This document shows, piece after piece, positions 19,330-29,140 of a stretch of DNA of 64,000 bases (position 1 is its first letter; every line of letters starts with the position of its first letter). The position numbers were made by a program, and so were the translations under genes. Origin of the DNA: Paguma larvata (lineage: Eukaryota > Chordata > Mammalia > Carnivora > Viverridae); contig CM057833.1 of NCBI GenBank assembly GCA_030068075.1, positions 45,713,587 to 45,777,586 on the forward strand, read 5' to 3'. The notes beneath the pieces were generated by a model, which worked only from the letters and a program-made list of their open reading frames with translations, ran no database searches and was not told the origin of the DNA.

Positions 19330-19850
19330 TGGAAGCTAGGCAAGGAAGAGTCTGGCCTCCCTATTTTATAGTTAGGACACTATAGCTTAAGGATAGAGAA
19401 ATGAGGGGCTCCCCTTGGAGGAAGCCTCAAGGAATTTGACTCCCCTGAAACTAAGGGACAGTTTTGAGATTGATGCATATGTAGGCCTCGTGACACAAAA
19501 TTAATCCCTTCTCATTATAAATCTTGCACTGAGACACAGCAATAACAAGAGACTAACACATTCTCATTATTCAAGGAAAATCTATTTTCTCAAGAATGTT
19601 GTCTCTGTGAAGGGGAAAAATGGCCATGAAATGTCAAAGAGAGACACTGGATTGTGGTTATGAGCCCTAATGAGGCCCTGGTCTAGGAACTAGGGCCTTG
19701 AGAGAGAGAAACGAGGGGGTGGAGGATAGACAGGAGGAACCTGAACAGGGTCTGACCTAGAACACAACTCACAAATTTTCCCTTTCCAAGGGTACAGGAA
19801 AACAATTTAAGCATAAAAAGTCCAATGTCATTTTAATGCCATCTGTGCCA
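19330..19850. other. No gene seen
   Basis: A short antisense MIR scrap may lie at 19360-19405 ('ctattttatagttaggacactatagcttaagg'). Otherwise unassigned. Confidence 0.5.
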
Positions 19851-19854
19851 GCCA

Positions 19855-20020
19855 TGTGTTCATAGTCTATATGCATTATGTCATTTCATCCTCATAATAG
19901 CTCAGTAAAATTGGTAATATTAATAGTCTTTCCAAAGTAAGGGGAGTTGATAATTAAGGAAATTGCTAAAAATTTTGCAGAGTCAAACAGCTATTGATTA
20001 AGGACATAGGATTTCTGACT
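19855..20020 (-). repeat. MIR SINE, antisense
   Basis: 'atatgcattatgtcatttcatcctcataatagctcag', 'taaggaaattgctaaaaattttgcagagtcaaacagc' and 'ggacataggatttctgact' follow antisense MIR order. It stops at the 18-bp tandem duplication. Confidence 0.82.
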
Positions 20021-20056
20021 TAAGTGGGATAATGTAACTAAGTGGGATAATGTAAC
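20021..20056. repeat. Perfect 18-bp tandem duplication
   Basis: TAAGTGGGATAATGTAAC occurs twice back to back (20021-20038 and 20039-20056) with no mismatch. It directly precedes the inverted 68-bp copy. Confidence 0.97.
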
Positions 20057-20057
20057 T

Positions 20058-20125
20058 CAATCCTATTGAGTAAATGATATTATTACCCTCATTTTATAGA
20101 TAAGGAACCTGAGACACCATCAGAT
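20058..20125 (-). repeat. 68-bp inverted duplicate, copy 2
   Basis: Reverse complement of 19071-19138 with 3 mismatches. It lies between two separate MIRs and is bounded on the left by the 18-bp tandem duplication, so it looks like a templated insertion. Confidence 0.92.
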
Positions 20126-20129
20126 GGGC

Positions 20130-20380
20130 TGTTAAGACAGACTGCATATGTTCAAGCATGGACTCAGCCATTTTCTAGCTGTGCAGCCCAGAGAAAATAA
20201 CTTAACTTCTCTGAGTCTCCACTTCCTCATCTGTAAAGGCAAATGATGAAAATAGAGAATATGTTATAGGGCTGTTGTGAGATTAATTAAATTTGTATAC
20301 ATAAAGTGCTTAAAACAGAAAGTGACTATAGAAAATAACCAATAAATATTAGCTATTGCTATTTTTATTACTTTTGTTAT
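20130..20380 (+). repeat. MIR SINE, sense, full length
   Basis: 'ttcaagcatggactcagccattttctagctgtgcagcccagag', 'ctccacttcctcatctgtaaagg', 'agggctgttgtgagattaattaa' and 'aataaatattagctattgc' cover the MIR from near its 5' end to its 3' end. Confidence 0.93.
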
Positions 20381-20425
20381 TATTAGTTTTACTCTTGCCC
20401 TAGAAGGCTTTGGTTTTATCCAGTT

Positions 20426-20657
20426 TTTTTTTTCAAGTTGTTTGTTGTTTGTTTGTTTGTGTAGAAAGAGAGAGAGCACACGTGCTTGTGAGCAGAGAAA
20501 GAGCAGAGAGATAGAAAGAGAGAGAGAGAATCCCAAGCAGGCTCCGCATTGTCAGTGCAGATCCCAATGTGGGGCTCCATCCCATAAATGATAAGGTCGT
20601 GACCTGAGCCAAAATCAAAAGTTGGATGCTTAAGCAACTGAGCCACCCAGGCGCCCC
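20426..20657 (-). repeat. SINEC_Fc, antisense
   Basis: Ends ...'gcaactgagccacccaggcgcccc'. TATCCAGTT is duplicated at 20417-20425 and 20658-20666. The T-rich tail has become a GTTT-rich tract ('tttgttgtttgtttgtttg'). Confidence 0.95.
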
Positions 20658-20829
20658 TATCCAGTTCTGAATTGTCTTACCAATTCCAATTTCTCAGTTG
20701 TTGTACCAGGCATATCATCTGCTGGTATCCAGATCTGTTCCCCTACTTCCCATGTTCTGCTCTTATCAATGGGTGATATTATACTCACAAGGATCCTTTA
20801 CTAACTGACTTTTACCTGAATTCAGTCAA

Positions 20830-21170
20830 TAAGGATAAGCTAGAGACTGGCAGGACAAGGTGGCCCGACCTCCTCTCCTGAGACAGCTTCTCCGTCTGTG
20901 GCCCCATCTTCCTCCAAATAGCCTCCATCCTGTGTTCCAGTTCCAACTGCATGGTCCCTGCTCCTGGGCTCTGGGATTGTACCTACTCTTCCCTTCATCA
21001 GCCAGCCTACGGGGTGGCAGGTGTTTACTGCTATTGCTAATCTCTGGAGTGCCTCACTTGGCCCATTTGACTTTTCAGTTCTTCCAATACTTTTGTAACC
21101 AGTTTATCCTATTAAATTCCTTCCTGTTGATGGTCCCGCTCAGACATTGGCTGACACAATTATAGTATGT
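20830..21170 (+). repeat. Ancient interspersed repeat, copy 1 of 3
   Basis: 'ctgctattgctaatctctggagtgcctcac' and 'cttttgtaaccagtttatcctattaaattcc' are shared in order with tracts at 39300-39780 and 63120-63480. The family is a common old mammalian one that I cannot name with certainty. The tail contains an ATTAAA. Confidence 0.65.
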
Positions 21171-21179
21171 AGAGACAAG

Positions 21180-22330
21180 CGGAACAGGTAAGAACAAAAT
21201 CAGGTCCAGTCCTAACAGATGAATGGGACAGAACCTCAGTCTCTCCAGAGACTAACACAGGAGCCCAGTCATCAGAACTGAAACCCAAATGGTGAAGTCC
21301 AAACCAGAGCAAGGTGGCATGACACCTATACATACAGATGGGGTCCCATACCACTTCCTCATGAAGGGAGATCAGGGCTCAAATCCCAGGGCAGGACTGA
21401 GCTTTCAAGTAGAGATTATGGGGTTTAGTCTAAGAGACGAGGGAATGCAGCAAGGCCTGAGAGACTACAAGGGGGTTAGGCGTTACCCAGATTTTAGTTA
21501 ATTTAAGTACACTGTAATGCATATGAGAGCTCGAAATTTAAAGGAGCCCTGTGGGGAATTTTTTGTTCTGCAAATAATCATCTCCCTAATTTATTTGCTT
21601 ATGTTTGGATTTTCATATATTGTGTTTGTTTATTTATTTATTTTTACCCAGGAACAATAGGGCCCAACTCAGCTGCGAATGAGCAGTTGCTTTGAATTAG
21701 GCACTGTTTGGAATAAACCACAATCAGTTTAGTAAACTTTTGATTATATTAGCCTTGCAAATAGGCTTGCCCAGGATGAGTAGAAATGTATTATGGGTAA
21801 GTGGTGGTGAGAGGTGGAGTGGGGGGTCGATCATGATGGTAGGACATACCTGGTCTGGAAAGACCCTAGAGCTGTCAGGAATCATTTCATATATCTGATA
21901 CTCAAGTCCTGTTTAAAACATCTTGGCCAAAGATATGCCAAGTGTGGCTTTGAAAGCTATCACTTGTTTAATGGAAATTTCCATTCTCTGGTCATGGTTT
22001 TACCTGCCGGGATCTTAGGAAACAAATTTTCTCCCCAAGGTTTACTCTATTTTTAGATACGTTTGCTCTTCAAATGAAATTTTCTAATGCCTTCAGCCAT
22101 TCCTCCTGTGACACTCCTTCCAGAGCAGATGACTGGTTAATGAGTTACAGTATATACACCAGGTAGAATAATATGTAATGGCTGAAATAATTATTATGAA
22201 GTAAGAAGAGAAACTCTTAATGCTAAAAGACAAGAGTAGATTACAAAATTGGAAAGAGGGCATTTCCGTATTGCTGAACACTTAGAATCATATGTGCTTT
22301 TGCATTTTCTATCATAAAAATAATTTGGCA
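21180..22330. other. No gene seen (1.15 kb)
   Basis: Only short frames; a TTTA-rich run lies at 21625-21645. No repeat was confidently recognised. Confidence 0.5.
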
Positions 22331-22336
22331 ACAACA

Positions 22337-22381
22337 TATACATATATATATATGTTTGTATATATATATTTATATATATGT
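22337..22381. repeat. (AT)n low-complexity tract
   Basis: Interrupted TATATA runs with GTTTGTA and TTTA breaks. Confidence 0.9.
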
Positions 22382-22429
22382 AAAGATACTCAAGTCTCCA
22401 AATGACAGTAGCTATCCAAGGCTATACTA

Positions 22430-22570
22430 TAGATAAACTATATTAGAATCACCAGAAGCTGGTCAAAATTAGAGACCCGAGGGCTCCATCTGACTAACTG
22501 AATCTCTGAGGATGAAACTTGGGGTTCTGTGTTTTTTACTTACTCCCCAAGGGGCTCTGAGTGTAGCCAG
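22430..22570 (+). repeat. MER5A-type hAT-Charlie fragment
   Basis: 'ttagaatcaccagaagctggtcaaaatt', 'gggctccatctgactaactgaatctctgagg' and 'cttggggttctgtgttttttac' follow the MER5A order. Confidence 0.75.
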
Positions 22571-22699
22571 AAGAGGGCATCACTGTCTATTAACCACAGA
22601 AACAATAATCATTCCTGTATTCCCTTCTTTTCTTCACATGCATATGTTTACTCAATTGTAAAGATAGTATTTACTCAAGTTTGGACATGAATATTTTTT

Positions 22700-22912
22700 T
22701 AATTTTTTTAATGTTTACTTATTTTTGAGAGACATAGAGACAGAGAGTGAGCAGGGGAAGGGCAGAGAGAGAGGGAGACACAGAATCTGAAGCAGGCTCC
22801 AGGCTCTGAGCCGTCAGCACAGAGCCCGACGCGGGGTTCGAACTCACAGACTGTGAGATCACGACCTGAGCCGAAGTCGGCTGCTTAACCAACTGAGCCA
22901 CCCAGGCGTCCC
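22700..22912 (-). repeat. SINEC_Fc, antisense, young
   Basis: A clean copy ending 'aaccaactgagccacccaggcgtcc'. It keeps the GCGGGGTTCGAACTC B-box region. A perfect 16-bp target duplication, GACATGAATATTTTTT, lies at 22684-22699 and 22915-22930. Confidence 0.97.
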
Positions 22913-22952
22913 TTGACATGAATATTTTTTATATAACATTGAAAGGTAGGCA

Positions 22953-23168
22953 GGGTGCCTGGATGGCTCGGTGGGTTAAACATCTGACTTCTGCTCAGGT
23001 CATGATCTCAAGGTTCATGAATTCGAGGCCTGCATCAGGCTTAGTGCTAACAGCTCAAAGCCTGGAGGCTGCTTCAGATTCTGGGTCTCATTCTCTCTCT
23101 GCCCCTCCTCTGCTCGCACTCTGTCTCTTTCTCTCAAAAAGAAATACACATTTTTAAAAAAATTTTAA
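22953..23168 (+). repeat. SINEC, sense
   Basis: 'gggtgcctggatggctcggtgggttaaacatctgac', 'cacctgcatcaggctt'-type middle, CT-rich block and A/T-rich tail. It is head to head with the SINE 40 bp upstream. Confidence 0.93.
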
Positions 23169-23186
23169 AGAAGAGAAAAAAAGTAA

Positions 23187-23610
23187 GTGTTCCTTAAACT
23201 GAAATATTTGCTTAATGTAAAAATACAGAAAAGTCAAGAAAAAAAATTTCCCACAATCATAGCACCCTAAGTCATCCACCATTAACATTTTGATGTAAAA
23301 TAAAATTCTTGTCTTTTTTCTAGGTATAATTTATTCGGTTTATTTCATTGGTATGATTGAGTTGCACATTTAATATTGAAATCTGTATTTTTCTCTGAAA
23401 ATTGTGATAGCACATTTTTTTCCACACTATTGCAAACTCTTCATAAGATTTGATCACCACTCTGTTGTTAGCCACAATTTCACTTACAAATATTTCGGTG
23501 ACAAGTGCCTTTGTGTGTAAGGCATTTTATATTGGAGTATTTCCTTATAATACATGCCAAGAAATAAAGTTATTGAATCAAAGCATATGAATATTTAAGA
23601 CTTTCCTTTT
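23187..23610. repeat. Ancient LINE-like AT-rich repeat, uncertain family
   Basis: 'aaaatacagaaaagtcaagaaaaaaaatttcccacaatcatagcaccc', 'attaacattttgatgt' and 'gaaataaagttattgaatcaaagcatatgaatatttaag' are features of a widespread old mammalian repeat. A second copy is at 44700-45020. Confidence 0.55.
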
Positions 23611-24520
23611 TCAGAAGAGATTAAGTCATCATAATTACCTAAAAAGTTGTATCAAGTAGGTCATCTCACTCTCTAAGCATCTCTGTTCCCAGAATATTTA
23701 ATTCTATACTACAAAACTAAAACTGACTTTGCTAAGGGAAATATCTCAAAGATGCAAAGGTTTCCTTGAACAAGCTTCATGGAAACTTTATTATAAGACT
23801 GAATCTAAGATGTCCTGGCCATGGAGCTGACAAGCAGGGGACGCTTCATAATGAGGATCTTTTCAGATTTCCAGATCTTTCAGGTAGAGAAAGTCTATGA
23901 TAGGAGCACCCCTAATGTAGTCCTCTCTCTGTGGAGAAAAGAATCAGCCCTCCTAGGGTGCCCACACACTGACTGGAGCTTGCCTGTGTAGATAACAGGG
24001 TAAGAAAGGAGGAGATGTCTCTTGACAGAAAGAGAAAAAACTCTGACTGAATACTCATTACTTTTTAGAGGTCTCAGATTCTCCTGGAGAAATAATGAGC
24101 ATTACCAGTATCTGCGGATTCCTCAAGTACCCTTCAGGAGCAAATAAGCTGTGTTTGATTAGGCTAATTCAACAATAATACACCAGGGGGAGGCAATAAC
24201 ACCTGTTAATGCCCCCAAGGACAATCTTCAACTGATTGGGAGTGAGCGTAATGGAGCAATACCTCCAGCTTCCAGCTCATCTCCAGAAACAGTTTTGAGG
24301 CATGTTCTACAGGATTTCTCAGAACATCCCCAGTGAGACTGGGCTCACCATGTCCACTGTAGCAACCCATCATTGATGTGGATGTTATTGCTTTATCTCT
24401 CTTCCCTGTCTCACTTTCCCTATTCCCTTACTTGTGCTTCCCAACCTCCCCAATAAACTGTATAACTCAAGTCCTTGTAATGGAGCCTGCTTATGGCAGA
24501 ACTGAACTAAGAGAGTAGAG
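23610..24520. other. No gene seen; candidate conserved tract inside
   Basis: 24140-24340 is non-repetitive, with 'gtttgattaggctaattcaacaataatac' and 'ctgttaatgcccccaagg'. No exon was recognised. Confidence 0.45.
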
Positions 24521-24529
24521 AACTTTTAT

Positions 24530-24665
24530 ACCCATTTAGTAGATTAGAATACTGAGTTTCAAAGAGCCCCACTGACTTCCCCCAAGGTCACCAGTTGCCA
24601 TATAGCAACATCAGAACTAGATATTGACTCTTCAACTAGTGTTCTCTTCACTCTACAAGGTGGTA
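24530..24665 (-). repeat. MIR SINE, antisense
   Basis: 'ttagtagattagaatactgagtttcaaagag', 'cccccaaggtcaccagttgcc' and 'agatattgactcttcaactagtgttctc' follow antisense MIR order. Confidence 0.8.
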
Positions 24666-24669
24666 TATT

Positions 24670-24775
24670 TTCCAAATCAAATGATAATTATGTATTGAGT
24701 ATATATTAGGCACTATGTGGGGTACTGGGACCTCTAGTCAGTAAAAGAGAGAAAATTATTTACTATACTGTAATG
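24670..24775 (-). repeat. L2 fragment, antisense
   Basis: 'aattatgtattgagtatatattaggcactatgtggggtactgggacc' is an L2 terminus read backwards. Confidence 0.65.
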
Positions 24776-24793
24776 TCTTAAGAGTAGCAATCA

Positions 24794-25002
24794 GGGTGCC
24801 TGGGCGGCTTAGTCAGTTGGGCATCTGACTCTTGATTTCAGCTCAGGTCATGATCTCATGATTTGTAGGATTGAGCCCTGCATTGCACTCCATGCTGACA
24901 GTGAGAAGCCTGCTTAGGATTCTCTCTCTCCCTCTCTCTCTGCCCCTCCCCTGCTCATGCTCTCTCTCTCTCTCTCTCAAAAACAAACAAGCATTTTTAA
25001 AA
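24794..25002 (+). repeat. SINEC_Fc, sense
   Basis: Starts 'gggtgcctgggcggcttagtcag'; has a CT-rich block and an AAACAAACAAGC tail. A perfect 14-bp target duplication AAGAGTAGCAATCA lies at 24780-24793 and 25003-25016. Confidence 0.96.
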
Positions 25003-25029
25003 AAGAGTAGCAATCATCTAGCTCAATTC

Positions 25030-25155
25030 CATTATTTATTATTAACATTTGTTTAGGGCCTACTGCATACCAGGTGCTTCCCTAAACAATGAAAGCCTAA
25101 AGATGAATGAAACCTAGCCCCTGCCATCGAGAAAGTTAGAATCTAGTGGCTGGAG
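25030..25155 (-). repeat. L2 LINE 3' end, antisense
   Basis: 'tttgtttagggcctactgcataccaggtgcttccctaaacaatg' then 'ctagcccctgccatcgagaaagttagaatctagtgg'. Confidence 0.8.
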
Positions 25156-25765
25156 GAGGGGTGGAAAAGCTAGACATAGACAGAGACACTTTCCAATACA
25201 AAATGGTAACTGAGAAGAGAAGCATGGGATGATAAAGGAGCTCAGACTTGGGGGATGAGTATCAGAGAAAATGTTTCTGGGACCAGTACTCCCTGCATTT
25301 CTACATTTTAGGTAGCATGCTAGCAGCTTGGGTTACACTGGTGAACCATATGGATGCAGTCCCTGTCTCAGGCCAGAGCAAAGTCTTGGAAGACACCTGG
25401 AAGTTAGCCAGAAAGAAAGAGGAGTGGGGAAAATCTTTCCGGATGGATGCAGCAGAACGGACGTGCATAGCCAGGGAACCACAAAGCAGCTTTCTGAGGA
25501 TAGGTGTTTCTGCTGTGTGTATGTGGGAGGAGAAGAATAGTATGACTAGAGCATAAATGAGAGGAAAGGTGCCAAGAAAGTAGCTGCAGTGTTGGCCAGG
25601 AACCACATCAGAGACTGAGGCAAACAAGTCCCTGGAGGAACAAAGAAAGGAAGGGGATGGTTAGGAGGCCAACAGGGAAAGAAAGCTTCACAGAGGCAGT
25701 GGCATTCAAGGTGGGCCTTGAATAGTACAAGGGATTTAGCCCCATGTGAAAGGAGAATAGGAGAC
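25155..25765 (-). repeat. Probable L2 body, antisense, worn
   Basis: Part may continue the L2 above. The clearest section is 25680-25740, 'agcttcacagaggcagtggcattcaaggtgggccttgaatag', matching the antisense L2 phrase 'ggaggaggtggcatttgagctgggccttgaag'. The 102- to 108-codon frames here are inside this repeat. Confidence 0.5.
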
Positions 25766-25796
25766 TCTAGGAATCTAGGAAGTGGCTTATTCTGCT

Positions 25797-26072
25797 ATGC
25801 AAATCCCATTCACTATGCATATAGAGTGACAGTCCAGTGAAATTTTTAGGTAACATATTCCTTCCTGGTGATTCGAAGGTGCCACATATATTTGTGTAGA
25901 GCCCAGCCTACACAAAGCTAAAACAATGGCCTCAAATGGATTGCTAGGAAGGCCTGACCTGACAAGGGATCCCCCTCATCCTTTTATCCAAGTGTCTGAA
26001 AGGCATCCAATTAGATATTAATTCCTTTGGATTGAACCAGTTGTTCTTCAATGAGCCTTTTTAAATGCAAAT
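25797..26072. promoter_or_regulatory. Pair of octamer (ATGCAAAT) words
   Basis: ATGCAAAT occurs exactly at 25797-25804 and at 26065-26072, both outside recognised repeats. This is the POU/Oct site. Chance occurrence is not excluded. Confidence 0.25.
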
Positions 26073-26147
26073 GTGCTGAGTGGAGGGGAAGCCATGACAC
26101 CTGGCATGGCAACACTGTCTGGGTGAGTCAGAAGCCTTGAGCTGCTG

Positions 26148-26359
26148 GGGGCACCTGTGTGACTCACCCAGTTAAGCACCCAACTTCAGCTCAGGTCATG
26201 ATCTCAGCCTCCGCATCAGGCTCTGTGCTGACAGCTCCGAGTCTGGAGCCTGCTTCAGATTCTGGTCTCCCCTTCTCTCTGCCCCTCCCATGTTCATGCT
26301 CTGTCTCTCTCTGTTTCTCAATAATAAAATGAATATTAAAAATAATTTAAGAAAAAAAA
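26148..26359 (+). repeat. SINEC, sense
   Basis: Starts 'gggcacctgtgtgactcaccc'. Target duplication AGAAGCCTTGAGCTGCTG (26130-26147) and AGAAGGCTTGAGCTCCTG (26360-26377) has 2 mismatches in 18. The B-box portion is shortened ('gatctcagcctccgcatcagg'). Confidence 0.95.
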
Positions 26360-26377
26360 AGAAGGCTTGAGCTCCTG

Positions 26378-26835
26378 GGAGACCTAGTGTTCTACTCTGT
26401 CCTTCCACAGTTGAGCAACTGCCACCACCCCCCACCCATCCCGCCACAGGCTTAGGTATGTCTCCAGCTTCTAGGATGCATCTGGGTCTCATGCATGAGG
26501 GATTTGGCAGATGCCTTCAGCATCCAGGCACTTTTACAGCCTCTGAGGATTTTTTTTTGAATAATGATTTTTGGATAACTAGGCTTCAAATTGCTGTGAG
26601 TACCCATCTTCAAATAACCCCTTGGTGAGGTCAGCAATCTGCTAATTAGTCCTGGACCACTGTTAATGTGACTTTGCTCTCCCTCTCTGCAGAAATCTGT
26701 AGACTATGTTGCTGTGGGTCTTACCCAAGGGGAGGTATCATCCTATACCACCTATGGCTAGATAAGGACCTGCTTCCTAGAATGACTCCCAGACATTCCC
26801 CACATTCCAGGGTCTGCCTGATCAAATCTCCAGAT
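26378..26835. other. No gene seen
   Basis: A T-run at 26551-26559. Contains TGCTAATTAGTCCT (26640-26653), also present at 42181-42194. Confidence 0.5.
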
Positions 26836-26839
26836 AGAA

Positions 26840-26935
26840 AGGCAGATTTATTCCCTCATTTAATACACAAGGCTTGACTGAGCACCTGCTCTGTGCACAG
26901 GCTCAAAGGGGTCAGGTAAGTGAATGAATAATCGC
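26840..26935 (-). repeat. L2 3' end, antisense
   Basis: 'ttccctcatttaatacacaaggcttgactgagcacctgctctgtgcacaggc' is an L2 terminus read backwards. Confidence 0.7.
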
Positions 26936-27004
26936 CACACAGTGTGATATGGGAGAGATTGGCATTGAGTTGAAGAAAGGTGAGAAGAGGAAAAAGCTTA
27001 AGCT

Positions 27005-27120
27005 TAGAGATTTTGAGCATTAGTTTTCTTAGCTGTAAAGTAGAGACAATAATTTCTTTGCAGGGTTGCTGTGAGGAGTTGGGATAATGTCACATGAAGC
27101 ATGCAGCAGATATAGAGATT
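27005..27120 (+). repeat. MIR fragment, sense
   Basis: 'ttagttttcttagctgtaaagtagagacaataatttctttgcagggttgctgtgaggag' is the MIR middle and 3' part. Confidence 0.82.
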
Positions 27121-27394
27121 GCATACACAAGGGATCTGGGGTTGTTCCTAGCTAGGATGATACCGCTGTAGGGCCTATATGGGCTACAGAAGCTTCATTT
27201 GGGGGACCTGAAATGTTTGATATTTAGCATATTCAGACCTTCCATGGGGTGCAAACATTTTAATAGAGAAACTCTTCCCAACCAATATTGCCACACATGT
27301 ATACAGGTGTGCTCAGGTTGTGAGATCCTCATTCCTGTAGGTGACTGGAAGAGGTCAGGGCTGGGGTTGGAGGATAAGCCTTACTCCCAATTTT

Positions 27395-27530
27395 TATTTG
27401 GCTTTTATTAATGAGGGAGCTAAGGCACAAGCAGGTCCACTAAGGTGCCCCAGGCTATATAGCTACTAAGAACTATGGCATATATTCAAACCCAGGTCTT
27501 CCAGCCACAAGTCCACTGTCTTCTCACTTT
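27395..27530 (-). repeat. MIR SINE, antisense
   Basis: 'ttattaatgagggagctaaggcacaagcagg', 'tgccccaggctatatagctactaag' and 'ttcaaacccaggtcttccag' in antisense MIR order. Confidence 0.88.
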
Positions 27531-27970
27531 CCCTTGCCACCTTCCTCATTCAAGCCAGGTCCATGAATTAATCTAGGAATGGGGTGAAGTAAATATTACC
27601 ATGCAGTGAGCTTCTTTCCCAAAGATAATAAAGGTCCTTTAATTGACCAAAGGGCACTAATGACTGCTTCAATAAATGCTCCAAACATCTTCATGAGTCT
27701 GTATGCAGATGGACAGGAGGATACATGTAACTGCCAATGAGGTAATATACTTCAACAAAGGTGAGGAAAGAGAAGTTCATGCTGGAGACTAATGAACTAA
27801 GTAGGTTGTTAAAGACAACTGGAGAAATTTGAATCTTGATTATTCCTGTCCAGATTTTATTTAATTATTACCAATACCTTGATTTCAAAAATAATGTGCT
27901 CCCCTCTATTCCAGAACAATTTTGATCAAAGCAATTAGTCAAATGACTATTTGGCTGATCACTATTAGTC
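27530..27970. other. No gene seen
   Basis: Unassigned AT-rich sequence. Confidence 0.5.
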
Positions 27971-27975
27971 TATTT

Positions 27976-28006
27976 ACACACACACACATACACACACATG
28001 CACATG

Positions 28007-28037
<31 letters not shown>

Positions 28038-28040
28038 GGA
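27976..28040. repeat. (AC)n(AG)n compound microsatellite
   Basis: AC run with ATAC and ATGC interruptions passing directly into an AG run of about 9 units. Confidence 0.96.
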
Positions 28041-28084
28041 GAGAATCCAAAGAGAATGTAGCATGGGACTGGGGCCAGTAGTTT

Positions 28085-28155
28085 GTTGGAGTGCAATTTC
28101 TGACTCTTCCATGTGCTTACCCTGTGACCTTGGGAAAGACCTGTGCTCTCTCTAA
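28085..28155 (+). repeat. MIR fragment, sense
   Basis: 'gcaatttctgactcttccatgtgcttaccctgtgaccttgggaaagacctgtgctctc' is the MIR 5'/core part. Confidence 0.8.
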
Positions 28156-28410
28156 ACATCTATTGAATATTTATTTCTCCATATATAAATTGAGGGTGAA
28201 TATACCAAAAAATTCATATAATTTTATATAGAAGACTATTCAGAATAAAGTTAAGTGTAACAGATGTCATTCAAAGAAATTTATGTGGGAAGTTAAGATG
28301 GGATGTTAAGACGTTAAGACAACATTATAGAAAGGTACAATGTACGTAGATATTTCAATATTCTGAATTATTTGCTGACAAGAAGTTAAAATTAGAAGGG
28401 AAGAATTTGG

Positions 28411-28650
28411 GGGCACCTGGATGGCTCAGTCAGTTAAGCATCCAAGTCTTGATCTCGGCTCAGGTCATGATCTCAAAGTCATATGATTGAGCCCTGTTGT
28501 TGGGCTCTGTGCTGACAGCATGGAGCCTGCTTCAGATTCCTTCCCCTCCGCCCCCACACAACCCTTTCTCTCTCTCTCTCTCTCTCTCTCTGCTCCTCCC
28601 CTGCTTGCACTCTCTTTCTCCCAAAAATAAATAAATAAACATTAAAAAAA
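28411..28650 (+). repeat. SINEC_Fc, sense
   Basis: Starts 'gggcacctggatggctcagtcag'. Target duplication AGAAGGGAAGAATTTGG (28394-28410) and AGAAGGTAAGAATTTGG (28651-28667) has 1 mismatch in 17. Contains a (CT) run and an AAATAAATAAATAAAC tail. Confidence 0.96.
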
Positions 28651-28667
28651 AGAAGGTAAGAATTTGG

Positions 28668-29140
28668 AAGTTAGAACTTTGGCCTTTTACTGATTCAAAA
28701 CCTTTTTCTATAACTCCTTAGGGCATATTATATATAATATGTCATTTCTAGGCATCTCTACCCAAACATATGGCTACCAGGTATTCTATGCACATAGACT
28801 GCCCAGTTGTTCAACCCTGACTTCAGTCCCATTAGGATTCTCTGTGTTACAAATTGATAGAAGGTATACTGGCCAGCTTCCCTCAGGTGTCATCCTGTTA
28901 AACCATGTGCTGGTCCTGACCACTGGGTTCAGTTTAGCAAGTCCACTCCTTGCACACACTGATACTCACTCACAGAGTCATTCCTTGAATCTTTCCTGGA
29001 CCCTACGATGCTTCAGGCATTTCCAGGACCCTATTATGCAAGGAGCAGAGGTTAGGTGAAAAGATAGACCAGGCATGAGTTCTGCCCAAAGTGCCCTTCA
29101 TCTAGGAGAGGTAACAGGCAACACAGACAGTCTTCTTGAC
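28668..29140. other. No gene seen
   Basis: A 106-codon plus frame (28739-29059) has no recognised domain. Confidence 0.5.

Noticed and set aside
25248..25627. Overlapping frames of about 100 codons on both strands
   Set aside because: Within probable antisense L2 sequence, with no domain.
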